Part shown: positions 1 through 7,908 of the stretch, one piece after another
How positions within the stretch are numbered: the stretch's first letter is position 1
Layout of the letters: each line of letters starts with the position of its first letter
From: a virus
DNA length: 38,881 bases
Reading direction: 5' to 3' (one strand)
Virus record (IMG/VR): IMGVR_UViG_3300044608_001059
Coordinates: 1 to 38,881 of that record
Notes under the pieces: generated by a model
Database searches by the model: none
Told to the model about the DNA's origin: nothing
The model's input: only the letters and a program-made list of their open reading frames with translations
Position numbers and translations under genes: made by a program

Positions 1-127
1 TCGGCGCCGCCAGACGGCGGGCCGCCAGCGGGCCCTGGGCCAGCGGCCTTACGGATAGCCTCCTTAGCAACCTTCCGCGCCTGCGCCTTCTGCTTCAGGG
101 TAGCCGGCGAGTCGCCCGCCATCGGGA
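1..127. repeat. Terminal direct repeat, left copy (circular contig overlap)
   Basis: The 127 bases here are identical to 38755-38881. A 127-base exact end overlap is a common k-mer size of short-read assemblers, so this is most likely a circular assembly overlap and not a physical terminal repeat. The gene that crosses it stays open through the junction, which supports circular joining. Confidence 0.95.
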
Positions 128-1049
128 AGTACGTCCGGTAGTAATTGGCGAACTCAGACGCCGGCATGGCCGCGCCGGTTCGGAAGCGCGCAATGGGGTC
201 CATCCACTCGTAGGCGGCCTGGAAATACTGCTGGGCCTCGGGCGTCAGCACGCTGTTTGCGGCGGTCTTTGCCAGCGTCCCGGATTCAGGGTTGCTCGTC
301 ACGCCGAACGCCTGAGCCTGCATGGGGGTTGGCACGAAGTTAGGCGCCGACTCCAGCGCCATGTCGGCGTTGTCCATCGAGGCGACAAAGGTTGCCGCCT
401 TGGTCTGCATCTCCGTGGGCTTGACCGGCTTTTGGGCCGTCGTCGGCGGAGCTTCCATGCCAGTAGCTTGGCCGGGGTCCGTGTAGATCAATCGCCCATC
501 GGGGCCGACAACCACAATCGGGTTCCGCTGCGGCGGGGCAGTCGGAGTGACATATGCCGTCATGCCTTCCGCCTGAGACTGATCCATGTAGATCGGCTGG
601 CCGTCCGGCCCGCGGACCTTGACCAAGCCCCTCTGCGTCGCCTGCCCGCGAGAGGCAAACAGTTCCGTGGCGCTCGTCACCGGCTGGGCGCGCATCGCGA
701 TAGTCCGCAGCCGGCCGTCGAGTTCAGCGGCGCGGGACAGCAGCTCTGGCGGGATCTGCCCGCCCTGCGCCTGAATCGCCCGCACCTGCGGCTCAAGCTG
801 CGCGATCTCGGCCAACGTGGCGTCGTACTCGGCCTGCAACGGGGCAATGCGCCCGCGCTCTTGCAGGGCCGCCGCCTGGTTCTGCTGCGCGGCCTTGAGG
901 TCGAACTCGTCCGCCGCCGACCGCTGATCGGCGTACCGCTGCTCGTTGTTAATCGCCTGCTGCTGGTCCTTCCCGCGCTGGTAGCCAGTCACGGTGTCCC
1001 GAACCTCGGGACCGAAGCCGCGGGCAATGATCAGGTCAATCGCGCTCAC
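1..1049 (-). CDS. Internal virion / DNA injection protein, 5' part (continues across contig end)
   Basis: This is the first 349 codons of a gene that finishes at 38733 after the contig ends are joined, giving 356 residues in total. The GTG start at 1049 overlaps the stop of the upstream 324-residue gene (GTGA). The product is rich in Ala and Gln, with a predicted coiled-coil stretch at about residues 20-120 and a Gly/Pro-rich C-terminus. It sits between two other injection-type proteins, in the place where P22-like phages keep the ejection proteins gp7, gp20 and gp16. The role as an ejected core protein is inferred from position, length and composition; no catalytic motif is visible. Confidence 0.75.
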   Translation of the reverse strand, partial: MSAIDLIIARGFGPEVRDTVTGYQRGKDQQQAINNEQRYADQRSAADEFDLKAAQQNQAAALQERGRIAPLQAEYDATLAEIAQLEPQVRAIQAQGGQIPPELLSRAAELDGRLRTIAMRAQPVTSATELFASRGQATQRGLVKVRGPDGQPIYMDQSQAEGMTAYVTPTAPPQRNPIVVVGPDGRLIYTDPGQATGMEAPPTTAQKPVKPTEMQTKAATFVASMDNADMALESAPNFVPTPMQAQAFGVTSNPESGTLAKTAANSVLTPEAQQYFQAAYEWMDPIARFRTGAAMPASEFANYYRTYFPMAGDSPATLKQKAQARKVAKEAIRKAAGPGPAGGPPSGGA

Positions 1050-2020
1050 GTCGGGAACGTCCGGTTAAAGTCGTACCCGCCGACCGGATTGGTGCCGCGA
1101 CGGCCCAGGATCTCGCCCAGCCCGCCGAGGCCGCCGAGGATCGCGCCCGTCTGCCCGAGGATGCCCGACGCGCGGCTGTCGCCCTGCGACTGAAGCAGGC
1201 TCGACACGTTGGCGCCCGTGTTCATGGCGGCCTGCGAGGCAGTGCCCGAGGCGGTCTGCGCGCCGCCCGACAGGCTCGCCAGACGGTTGAGGTAGTCGTT
1301 AAAGGCCGGCATCGCCACCCGCCCCGCAATGTCCGTCTGGAGCGCCGTCAGGACGTTGCCCGAGATCGGGCCCGAGCCGGTGGCCGAAGCCTGCGCGGTC
1401 GAAGCCCGACGCGCCTGATCCACCGCGAACTGGAAGCCCGGGTAGTTGGCGATCATCTGCTGTACCTGATCGCCCGACATGGGGCCGCCGGCAGCGGCCG
1501 GCTGGGAATCGGCGAAGTACCCGAGCTTGTTCTGCACCAGCGCGTTCGCGATCTGCGACTGCGCGCCGGGGCGGTTCCTGCTGATCAGCGCCTGAATCTC
1601 GCCCTGCTCGTCGTAGGCCGTCGGGTTGGCCTTCACGGTGTCCAGCAGGCGCTGGAGGTCGGACTGCGCGATGGGGCGGTTCTTGGACTCGACGCGCCCG
1701 CCAATGCTGCCCATCAGCGGCGTGGGGATGCCACCGGACTTCCCGCCACCGCCCGCAATGCTGAAGCCCTGAAGCGGGTTGATCGGGTTGTAACCCGTGG
1801 TCCCGCCCGTCTGTAGCCCGAGGATCGACGCAAGCTGCGAACGCGCCACGTTGCCGGTCTGGATCGCCGGCATCTGGAGCCCGAGGACGGTATCGAACTG
1901 CCGGCGCTGCTCGCCAATGGCCGCGTTGGAAGCGTCCCGCTGCGCGTCCGCCGCCTTGTCAGCCCCGAGGAAGCCCGACAGCAGGCCCGCCCCACCCAAT
2001 GCAAGCGTAATCGGGTCCAT
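1046..2020 (-). CDS. Internal virion / DNA injection protein
   Basis: A 324-residue protein that starts with a hydrophobic Gly/Leu-rich stretch (about residues 5-20), followed by an Ala/Gln-rich helical region and a Gly-rich C-terminus. This pattern is typical of phage DNA transfer proteins such as P22 gp7/gp20-type ejection proteins and of tail proteins that enter the cell envelope during DNA entry. The ATG overlaps the upstream stop (TGATG). It lies directly downstream of the P22 gp10-like tail genes and upstream of two further injection-type genes, which supports the call. The exact P22 counterpart cannot be assigned by eye. Confidence 0.7.
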   Translation of the reverse strand: MDPITLALGGAGLLSGFLGADKAADAQRDASNAAIGEQRRQFDTVLGLQMPAIQTGNVARSQLASILGLQTGGTTGYNPINPLQGFSIAGGGGKSGGIPTPLMGSIGGRVESKNRPIAQSDLQRLLDTVKANPTAYDEQGEIQALISRNRPGAQSQIANALVQNKLGYFADSQPAAAGGPMSGDQVQQMIANYPGFQFAVDQARRASTAQASATGSGPISGNVLTALQTDIAGRVAMPAFNDYLNRLASLSGGAQTASGTASQAAMNTGANVSSLLQSQGDSRASGILGQTGAILGGLGGLGEILGRRGTNPVGGYDFNRTFPT

Positions 2021-2343
2021 CAGGCGTCATCCTCGTAAACTGAAAGCCAGAACTGCACGTTGGCGTCCTCGCCGTACACCCGCACCACGTCACCCGCGCC
2101 CAGCACCAGCCCCGACCACGCCGTGTACTCGTTCGCCGGCAGGCTCGTGCCGTAAGCCAGGTAGTGCGCGTCCACAATCGCCGCCCCGTCCGGCGAGATC
2201 GCCAGCCGGAAGGTCTTGGCCGCCCCCGCGATGTTGGTGGCCTGCAAATAGCGCACGGCCGCCCGCTTGCCCGTGGGGCAGGTGTAGAGCGTCGTCAGGA
2301 CCGCGCCCGGCGTCGTCGCTACCGTGTTGACCGTTGCCGCCAT
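2020..2343 (-). CDS. Small virion-associated protein of unknown role
   Basis: A 107-residue protein with alternating hydrophobic and polar residues suggesting a compact beta-sandwich. Proteins of this shape (short, beta-rich, with a central T-G-K-R-A-A-V-R stretch) are often found beside tail genes as decoration or fibre-base proteins. The ATG is preceded by a short gap after the upstream gene, and the stop overlaps the start of the next gene. A structural role is inferred only from its place in the tail block. No motif identifies the function. Confidence 0.6.
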   Translation of the reverse strand: MAATVNTVATTPGAVLTTLYTCPTGKRAAVRYLQATNIAGAAKTFRLAISPDGAAIVDAHYLAYGTSLPANEYTAWSGLVLGAGDVVRVYGEDANVQFWLSVYEDDA

Positions 2344-2601
2344 CTACACACCCAGGAAAAGGATTTCGCGCACGTCCGACTCAAGCGCAGTGACGCGGGT
2401 ATTCGTGGCCGTAATCGCGGCGCGGTTCTGCCGGACGCCCGCATCTACCGGCGTGGCGTCACCAAGGAAACGCGCTTCCGTTTCGTAGTCGTCCGAAACC
2501 GTCTGCGCGGTGTCGAGTTCCTCGAAATACCGCACCCAGACCGGGGAGATTTTCCCGTCCGCCCCGATGATCGGTTCGCGTCGTGGACGCTCAAGCGGCA
2601 A
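2344..2601 (-). CDS. Small tail-associated coiled-coil protein
   Basis: An 85-residue product from a TTG start at 2601. This start is chosen because GAGGAG lies about 7 bases upstream and the longer reading has no better signal. The N-terminus has the pattern GADGKISPVWVRYFEEL, a feature seen in many short phage proteins near tail fibres. The C-terminal half (about residues 50-80) has heptad spacing (NRAAITATNTRVTALESDV), suggesting a trimeric coiled coil. It overlaps the end of the gp10-like gene by 11 bases. A link between tail hub and fibre is plausible but not proven. Confidence 0.6.
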   Translation of the reverse strand: MPLERPRREPIIGADGKISPVWVRYFEELDTAQTVSDDYETEARFLGDATPVDAGVRQNRAAITATNTRVTALESDVREILFLGV

Positions 2602-3961
2602 GCACCTGCTCCTCGTTGATCCACGCGCCGTAGAACGCAAACGGCGTCGGGTCGCTGTACGTCAACTGGTACACCCGGTTACGCGACCGGCCGTGGCGGG
2701 TGAACGGCACGCGCTTGCGCGTCTCGCCGATCTTCCCAACGCCCCGAAAGTAGGTCGTGCCCCACGTCTTGCCGCCGTCGTCCGAGTACCGCAGGCCGAT
2801 TTGGGGGTCAGAACCCTGCCCCGTGATCAGCCCCACGCCCACGTCGAGGTCGAGTTCAACGCGGTCAAAATGAATCCAGTTGGGACCGGCGGACAGGCTC
2901 TCCGAGGTCAGCGTCACCACCTGCGGGTCGCCCCACTCGGTGTACGTCTCGGGGTCCAGATAGCCGAGCTTGTTCCCGCTCCAGACGTACTGGCGCCCGT
3001 AAGCCTCGATGTGGCCCTCAACCTGCCAGCGGTCGCTGCCGTAGCTCGCCCGCTCGTTCCACAGGCCCGTCCCCACGGAATACTCAAAGGTTCGCCCCTC
3101 GCTGGGGAACGTCAGCACATACGAGAACGTGCCGTCCTGCGAGATCGCGAGGCCGAAGGCGTCGTCCAGGGTGTCGAAGCGCGCGAACAGTTGCTCAAGG
3201 GCTTCCGTGGACACCCGCTGCGGCGTATTGCCCCGCAGGACGCGCACCGTGCGGTCGTCGGCCAGCCAGAACACCGACTGATCGAGTTTCGCGGGGCTTC
3301 GCGGCGCCAGGCACCCGCGCTCAATGAAGCCGTCCGAGTTGAGGCCGAACGGATACGGAATCGTGCCCCGGTTGGACGCAATCGCCATCGCCCGGGGGCC
3401 AAACTGGATGAGGTCGCGCCCCTCGGCAATGATGGCGGTCGGCTGTTGCTGCGCCCACGAGATCGAATCGAAGGCGAGGGCTTGGTAATTCAGCGGGTCG
3501 CCGAAGTCGCTGACGAAAATCCGGTCGTCAGCCAGAAAAACAAAGTACCCGTCCGTCCACACCACCTGCGTGGACGGCAGGAAGTCGGCATCGGTGATCG
3601 GCGTAACCGTCGTGGTCACCACATAGCCGTCGCCGTCGGCCAGAAACACGGCCTTATCGACGCCCGCCGCGCTCGGGCAGTAGCCGGTGCCGGGGATCGA
3701 CCCCAGTAGCGTCGCGGTGTGGCTGTCCGACACCGAATAGACGCCTTCTCCCGCCACGATCACCAGCGTATTGCCCACCAGGGACGCGCCCCGAATGGGG
3801 CCGGCGGCCGTGAGGGCATTCTTGATGCCCGGCAGCCGGAAAACCGGCGTCTGCGTGCGCGATCCCTGCTGCGCGGGGACCGTTCTTGCGTTCACCACGC
3901 GCTGCGCCGACAGGCTCAGGGCCGGCGACTGGTACGAATTCACCGCAAACCGGGTGAACAC
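2591..3961 (-). CDS. P22 gp10-like packaged DNA stabilization / tail hub protein
   Basis: A 456-residue protein from a GTG start one base after the upstream stop. In P22 gp10 forms the ring below the portal that holds packaged DNA and anchors the tail. The match is by features: an N-terminal R-V-V-N-A-R segment and L-P-G-I-K, repeated beta-strand blades with V-W-T-D-G-Y-F and F-V-S-D-F-G-D-P patterns, and a length close to P22 gp10 (472). Its place after the adaptor gene and before the injection proteins also fits. Confidence in the family is good; residue-level function is not tested. Confidence 0.85.
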   Translation of the reverse strand: MFTRFAVNSYQSPALSLSAQRVVNARTVPAQQGSRTQTPVFRLPGIKNALTAAGPIRGASLVGNTLVIVAGEGVYSVSDSHTATLLGSIPGTGYCPSAAGVDKAVFLADGDGYVVTTTVTPITDADFLPSTQVVWTDGYFVFLADDRIFVSDFGDPLNYQALAFDSISWAQQQPTAIIAEGRDLIQFGPRAMAIASNRGTIPYPFGLNSDGFIERGCLAPRSPAKLDQSVFWLADDRTVRVLRGNTPQRVSTEALEQLFARFDTLDDAFGLAISQDGTFSYVLTFPSEGRTFEYSVGTGLWNERASYGSDRWQVEGHIEAYGRQYVWSGNKLGYLDPETYTEWGDPQVVTLTSESLSAGPNWIHFDRVELDLDVGVGLITGQGSDPQIGLRYSDDGGKTWGTTYFRGVGKIGETRKRVPFTRHGRSRNRVYQLTYSDPTPFAFYGAWINEEQVLAA

Positions 3962-3962
3962 G

Positions 3963-4337
3963 CTAGAAGTCCTCCACCGCCATCGGCTCGGCGATGTATT
4001 TGGCCGCCGCGAGCTTGCGCAGCAGCCGCTCTCCCTGTGACGGGGCCTGCCCGCCTACCTGACCGTTGATCCGCAGCCGTTCCAGGCGGTCGCCAGACAC
4101 GCCAAACGGCTGTGCGGCGTGGTAGGCCAGCACCCACGCCATCGGCAGGGCCGCCGCATCCGGCACCGACCCGTCGATTTCCCAGTAAACCAGCCCCAAC
4201 TCTTCCAGCAGGGGCCACAGCGACCCGTAAATCCGGGCGAGTTCGGCCATGTCCTCGGCCGACACCACCCGATCAGGGCCGGTCGCGCCGATTTCCACCA
4301 GCGCGTCGCCGTACAGGTCGTTGAGTTCGCGTGCCAT
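3963..4337 (-). CDS. Head-to-tail adaptor-like protein
   Basis: A 124-residue, mostly alpha-helical acidic protein lying between the head genes and the gp10-like tail protein. P22 places gp4, the first tail accessory factor that binds the portal, in this slot, and the length is close to gp4 (166) and to other helical adaptors. It starts with D-L-Y-G-D-A-L-V-E-I-G and contains short helices with Leu repeats. The ATG lies only six bases below a strong hairpin (4344-4369) and has no clear Shine-Dalgarno sequence, so translation could be controlled by that structure. Role inferred from synteny. Confidence 0.55.
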   Translation of the reverse strand: MARELNDLYGDALVEIGATGPDRVVSAEDMAELARIYGSLWPLLEELGLVYWEIDGSVPDAAALPMAWVLAYHAAQPFGVSGDRLERLRINGQVGGQAPSQGERLLRKLAAAKYIAEPMAVEDF

Positions 4338-4343
4338 AAGAAC

Positions 4344-4369
4344 GGGGGCCGGGTGTTACCCCGGCCCCC
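4344..4369 (-). terminator. Strong GC hairpin after decoration-protein gene
   Basis: A perfect 10-bp stem (4344-4353 with 4360-4369) closes a 6-base loop. On the - strand it follows the 140-residue head protein gene and is followed by GTTCTT, a weak U-rich run. It could act as a partial terminator or RNA 3' stabiliser that sets high capsid and lower tail expression. It could also block the start of the next gene, which begins at 4337. Confidence 0.6.
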
Positions 4370-4375
4370 TGACCC

Positions 4376-4798
4376 TTACGAGTAGTACCAGAAGCTGTAG
4401 TAGAGGCTTCCGGCCGCCGCCGTGCCCGAAGGCGCGGTGGTGAAGGTCGTGGACGCCAGCGTCTTGCCCGACGTGACGTAGGGCTTGATCGCCCGGACCG
4501 TCGGCACCTGCGTCGCCACCGAGCCCAGGACCGCCGACGTAACGCCCGTCAGCACGTCCGTGGCACCGATGGTCACCTTCGTCACCACGCCCGTGCTGCT
4601 GTCGAGGTCGTCCGACGTACAGCCGACCGCGACCACCGTCACCCCATCGGGCAGGTAGCCGAGGTTAACCACGTCGTTCAGTTCCATCTCGCCAGTCGCG
4701 AGGGGAACCTCGAACATCTGCACGCACAGCCCGCCGTTGGCAAGCTGCTTGCGCGGCTTCTGATAGGCGGTCAGGACCGCCTTGGTTTCACCAGCCAT
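4376..4798 (-). CDS. Head decoration-like protein
   Basis: A 140-residue beta-rich protein encoded directly after the major capsid gene, with AGGAG about 9 bases before the ATG. The N-terminal part contains Y-Q-K-P-R-K-Q and an L-P-D-G-V-T-V-V-A-V-G strand pattern, and the C-terminus is Ser/Tyr-rich (YYSFWYYS). Small proteins in this position commonly decorate the capsid lattice. The gene is bracketed by the capsid gene and a strong hairpin, so it probably shares the highest expression level of the late operon. The decoration role is inferred from position. Confidence 0.6.
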   Translation of the reverse strand: MAGETKAVLTAYQKPRKQLANGGLCVQMFEVPLATGEMELNDVVNLGYLPDGVTVVAVGCTSDDLDSSTGVVTKVTIGATDVLTGVTSAVLGSVATQVPTVRAIKPYVTSGKTLASTTFTTAPSGTAAAGSLYYSFWYYS

Positions 4799-4816
4799 GT
4801 TTCATTACTCCTGTGG

Positions 4817-5926
4817 TTAGGCGACAGCGGCGGTCCAGACGGACACGACACCGTGCTGCTTCAGATCGTCGGTATCGGCAGCACCCGAGCCGAAGCACAG
4901 CTTCTCGACGCCGTAGATCTGCTCGATGGCCACGCCCACCTTGTCGCCGTAGTCGAAGGTCTCGGTCTTGGAGGTCCACCGCTTGGCAAGGCCGTAACCC
5001 ACGGCCTGCGCGCCGCAGAGGAACGCCTGACAGGTGGTGACAGCCGAGCCCGAGTCGATGTTGGCGCCGACGATGGGAAGCTCCGGGATCGACCGGATGA
5101 TGATCCCGTCCCACACGAAGTCCGCACCACGGAACAGCGGGTTCTCCTTCGACCGCTCCCGGGCCTCGCGCTGCGCGGCCTGGAACACGGTGTCGGACAG
5201 AACCAGATCCCGAAGCTGGTACGGGTGGGCAAACAGCACGTACCACTCCTCGTCGCCCTTGGTCCGGATCGGCCGGATCTTCGGGCTCGCGGTCTGCGCG
5301 AGGATCTTGGCGGTGCTGAGAACGCTCGCCTTCATCTTGTCGTCGGTGTTGTCGAGCTTGTTGTGCTCGGTCGCGAAGACCGAACCGCCCGTGCCCGCCG
5401 AACCCCAGACGGTGCGATCCGCGTTGTCCACCAGCCACGCATTCCGGTCCGCCGCCGCGATGGCGTCGAACTCGGCGCTGGTAAACCACGTCTGGATCGT
5501 GTTGCCGCTCCGGTAGGAATTCAGGGCGCGGATCACAAGCTCGCGGGTGTCGTCAATCGCCCAGCCCTTGAGCATGGCCTTGCCAGCCATGCGGAGGTCG
5601 ATAGCCGACTTCTGCTCGCTCATCTCAGCGACGCGAATGCCGTTACGGCGCTTGTCAACGGTCAGCAGGTGGGAGCGAGAAAGCAGCTCCTCCTCGTTGC
5701 CCTCCAGCGTGCCGGTGCCGGTGACGGCCGCGTTGGAAAGCCTGTTGACCAGAGCAAAGGTGAGTCGATCACCCTTCTTCTTGGTCAGATCCTCCTTCAT
5801 CTGGATGATGGAGTTCTCGTCCGTACCCATGTACGGCGCGAAGCGGTTCTCGCGGATGTACTCCTCGAAGAACTTGCTGTCCCACTGCTGAACTCTCAGC
5901 CCAGTGGCGTTGGTTGTATCAGCCAT
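4817..5926 (-). CDS. Major capsid protein, N4-gp56 family
   Basis: A 369-residue protein that builds the icosahedral shell. It fits the N4-gp56 capsid family: an N-terminal W-D-S-K-F-F-E-E-Y-I-R-E-N segment, K-K-G-D-R-L-T-F-A-L-V, an early glycine-rich turn (GTGTLEGNEE), a central H-P-Y-Q-L-R-D-L stretch and a C-terminal Y-G-D-K-V-G-V-A-I-E-Q-I-Y-G-V-E-K pattern. A strong GAGGTGA ribosome site precedes the ATG. The scaffold gene lies 11 bases upstream and a decoration-type gene downstream. P22 itself uses a different capsid family, so the head and tail genes have separate kinships. Confidence 0.9.
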   Translation of the reverse strand: MADTTNATGLRVQQWDSKFFEEYIRENRFAPYMGTDENSIIQMKEDLTKKKGDRLTFALVNRLSNAAVTGTGTLEGNEEELLSRSHLLTVDKRRNGIRVAEMSEQKSAIDLRMAGKAMLKGWAIDDTRELVIRALNSYRSGNTIQTWFTSAEFDAIAAADRNAWLVDNADRTVWGSAGTGGSVFATEHNKLDNTDDKMKASVLSTAKILAQTASPKIRPIRTKGDEEWYVLFAHPYQLRDLVLSDTVFQAAQREARERSKENPLFRGADFVWDGIIIRSIPELPIVGANIDSGSAVTTCQAFLCGAQAVGYGLAKRWTSKTETFDYGDKVGVAIEQIYGVEKLCFGSGAADTDDLKQHGVVSVWTAAVA

Positions 5927-5937
5927 GATTGCTCACC

Positions 5938-6699
5938 TCAGTAAGTTGGTAACAGGTCGGTAAGGGGCTTGGGGCCGGACCACGTTTTGGTCGTCTCGCC
6001 CTTCGCGCCCGCTATGTCGGTGAGTGACTCAGGGACTTCGGGAACCGGCTTGGACTGCAACGCCTGCCGCGCACGCTCTTCGCCGCGTGCCTCGGCCTGC
6101 TTGATGAGTTCCTCAAGGCTGCCGGCCTCGCGGAACGTCTTGAGGTTTTTCCCCGACTTGTAGACGAACTCCACCGGGTTGGTGGCAGCCCTCGCCTCCT
6201 CGATCAGGGCGGGCGTCTCGCGCGCGGCCTCGGTGAACGCTTGCACGGCTTCCTCGTAGTCGGGGTAGCGCGTGCGGGCGTCCTGCTCGGCCAGCGCGAT
6301 GAATCGCGCCTGTGCCCGCGCCTCGGCTTCCGCCGTGATGCGCGTGACACGCTCCTCAAGGTGCTTCTCCCACTCGTCGGGGCTCTCAAACAGGTTCGGC
6401 TTGGGCTTGGCGGCTTCCGCCTCCTGCGCCTTCTGCCGGAGCGCGCTCAGTTCGCGCTCGTACTCCTGTCGCTTGCGACGCTCCTCGGCCAACGCCTGGT
6501 GCGGCACAAACCCCGGGGGTGGCTTGCTGTCCTTCGGTTCCTCTGGCGGTTTCTCGGCAGCCGGCGGCGCTGCTTCGGCCTTCTCGGCCGGTGGGGCCTC
6601 GGGAGCCTCGGGGGCTGCCTCGACCGCTGGTTCGCCCGTGGGCTCGGCAGAGCCCGTCAGAATCGCGTCCAGTTCCGTGTGGTCACTCATTGCTTCCAT
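5938..6699 (-). CDS. Capsid scaffolding protein
   Basis: A 253-residue, highly charged protein whose first third is Pro/Ala/Glu-rich and disordered (P-E-A-P-E-A-P-P-A-E-K repeats) and whose middle (about residues 80-190) is a long charged coiled coil. This is the normal make-up of phage scaffolds, which guide shell assembly and then leave the head. It sits directly before the capsid gene. A terminator upstream separates it from the portal block. The start at 6699 is taken; the ATG at 6690 is an alternative. No protease motif is seen. Confidence 0.85.
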   Translation of the reverse strand: MEAMSDHTELDAILTGSAEPTGEPAVEAAPEAPEAPPAEKAEAAPPAAEKPPEEPKDSKPPPGFVPHQALAEERRKRQEYERELSALRQKAQEAEAAKPKPNLFESPDEWEKHLEERVTRITAEAEARAQARFIALAEQDARTRYPDYEEAVQAFTEAARETPALIEEARAATNPVEFVYKSGKNLKTFREAGSLEELIKQAEARGEERARQALQSKPVPEVPESLTDIAGAKGETTKTWSGPKPLTDLLPTY

Positions 6700-6754
6700 C
6701 CGTTACCCCGAAGTCGGGAATCGCCCGTGAGCCGGCGGCGCTTTTTCCAGGCAA

Positions 6755-6777
6755 CAAAAAACCCGCCGTAGCGGGTT
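6755..6777 (-). terminator. Rho-independent terminator
   Basis: On the - strand a 5-bp GC stem (cores 6762-6766 and 6771-6775, extended by AA/TT pairs) with a four-base loop is followed by a run of six T. It lies 39 bases after the 255-residue head protein gene and before the scaffold gene. A separate promoter or antitermination must then supply the capsid genes. Confidence 0.85.
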
Positions 6778-6815
6778 CTCTGGTAGTCAGAAACTTGTGC
6801 GGGCTAAGGCGTCGC

Positions 6816-7583
6816 TCAGTACCCCAGTCGGTAAATGGCCGTGGCGCGCCAGATGACGTTGGTGGTGCCCGGGCAGACCACCGTGGTGTTGGTGCCCGCC
6901 GCAGACGAGCGCAGCGGGGCGCCGAACTGGAACTCGGTTTCGGTCAGCGTGCCCTGCGGGGCCGCGTCGGCCCGGAACGGGATCGAGGGCGTGCCGGGCA
7001 GGTTGGTGGTCGTCACGAGGACCGGCGTGGCGCCCGCCGTCAGGGTGGCGACGGCGAAGTGGTAGACGCGGATGCTGTCGAAGTAGTGGAACAGGCCGGT
7101 CACCGACGGAACCGTCAGGGTCACCGCCGCGCCCGAGGCGCCCGTGGCGGTAATGGCCAGCGTCATCGGCACGCGCTCGACCTGGATGACCGCATCGGCG
7201 CCCGTCGCCCGGGCTGCCACGATCACCGGGCCGCTGGTGTAGGCAGAGGCCCGGATGCGGACCCGGCGGAAGCCGGCCACGTTGACCGCAACGGTGGTGC
7301 CGGTGGCAGTCACCGACACGACGTAGGCTTGCGTCACCACGTTCAGCGCCGCGAGGGCGACGTAGTTGGTGCCGTCCACCGAGCCCTCAAACACACAGGT
7401 GGCGGTGAACGTGCCCCGGAAGTCCACCAGCATGGTGGAGTGGCCGTTGAGGTCAAGCAGCACCTCGCCGTTGGCGGCCGCGATGTTCTGCGTGACCGCC
7501 CTACCGTCGGTCAGCGTGCCGCCCCCGAGCTGGTCGAGGACGCCCATGTACTCGTTGCCGCGTGCGTCGTACAGGATTGCCAT
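6816..7583 (-). CDS. Putative head-associated structural protein
   Basis: A 255-residue beta-rich protein with repeated Thr/Val/Ala strands and a middle F-E-G-S-V-D-G-T-N-Y-V-A-L stretch, a pattern common in phage surface sandwiches that resemble carbohydrate- or decoration-type domains. It lies between the portal block and the scaffold gene and is followed by a clear terminator. The ATG is one base after the upstream stop. A structural role is inferred from position and composition; no enzyme motif is present. It could be a second decoration protein. Confidence 0.6.
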   Translation of the reverse strand: MAILYDARGNEYMGVLDQLGGGTLTDGRAVTQNIAAANGEVLLDLNGHSTMLVDFRGTFTATCVFEGSVDGTNYVALAALNVVTQAYVVSVTATGTTVAVNVAGFRRVRIRASAYTSGPVIVAARATGADAVIQVERVPMTLAITATGASGAAVTLTVPSVTGLFHYFDSIRVYHFAVATLTAGATPVLVTTTNLPGTPSIPFRADAAPQGTLTETEFQFGAPLRSSAAGTNTTVVCPGTTNVIWRATAIYRLGY

Positions 7584-7584
7584 G

Positions 7585-7908
7585 TCAGCCCACTGTGTAG
7601 TTCAGCCGGAACGCGCCGCCGATCCGCTGACCGGCTGTCGCGATCACGTCAAAGCCGCCGGTCCCAGCAATGGCCGCAAAACTCACGGCGTCCATCTCGG
7701 GGTCGTTCTCGTCGGTGTCCAGCGGGCCAGCGGGCTGCACCAGAATCCGGTTGCTGCCCGTCACCGTGGCGTCGGACACCGTGATCCGCGCCCGCTTGAC
7801 GCCATAGGGAACCGTGATCGTCGCCGCCTTGACTTGCGGGCCGGAGGCGCTGCTGCCGGACGCCGCCTTGGCCTTCCGCAGCGCAAACTGGATCAGCGCC
7901 GTACTCAC
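7585..7908 (-). CDS. Small head-associated protein of unknown role
   Basis: A 107-residue protein from a GTG start that overlaps the portal stop (GTGA). The sequence is beta-rich with a basic start (F-A-L-R-K-A-K-A-A) and a D-T-D-E-N-D-P acidic loop. It follows the portal gene and precedes another beta-rich head protein. The pair could be surface or neck proteins. No recognisable motif. Confidence 0.6.
   Translation of the reverse strand: MSTALIQFALRKAKAASGSSASGPQVKAATITVPYGVKRARITVSDATVTGSNRILVQPAGPLDTDENDPEMDAVSFAAIAGTGGFDVIATAGQRIGGAFRLNYTVG

Noticed and set aside
1-127. Terminal repeat as a physical direct terminal repeat of the virion DNA
   Set aside because: 127 bases is an assembler k-mer length and the repeat lies inside a coding gene with no packaging feature; circular overlap is the simpler reading.
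2510-3709. Long + strand open frame of 399 codons opposite the gp10-like gene
   Set aside because: Arg/Val/Ala-rich shadow frame caused by high GC. It runs opposite a gene with clear family features, has no ribosome site and no recognisable domain.
6519-7784. + strand frame of 421 codons
   Set aside because: Runs antisense through a real terminator and three real genes; Arg/Gly/Ala-rich shadow.
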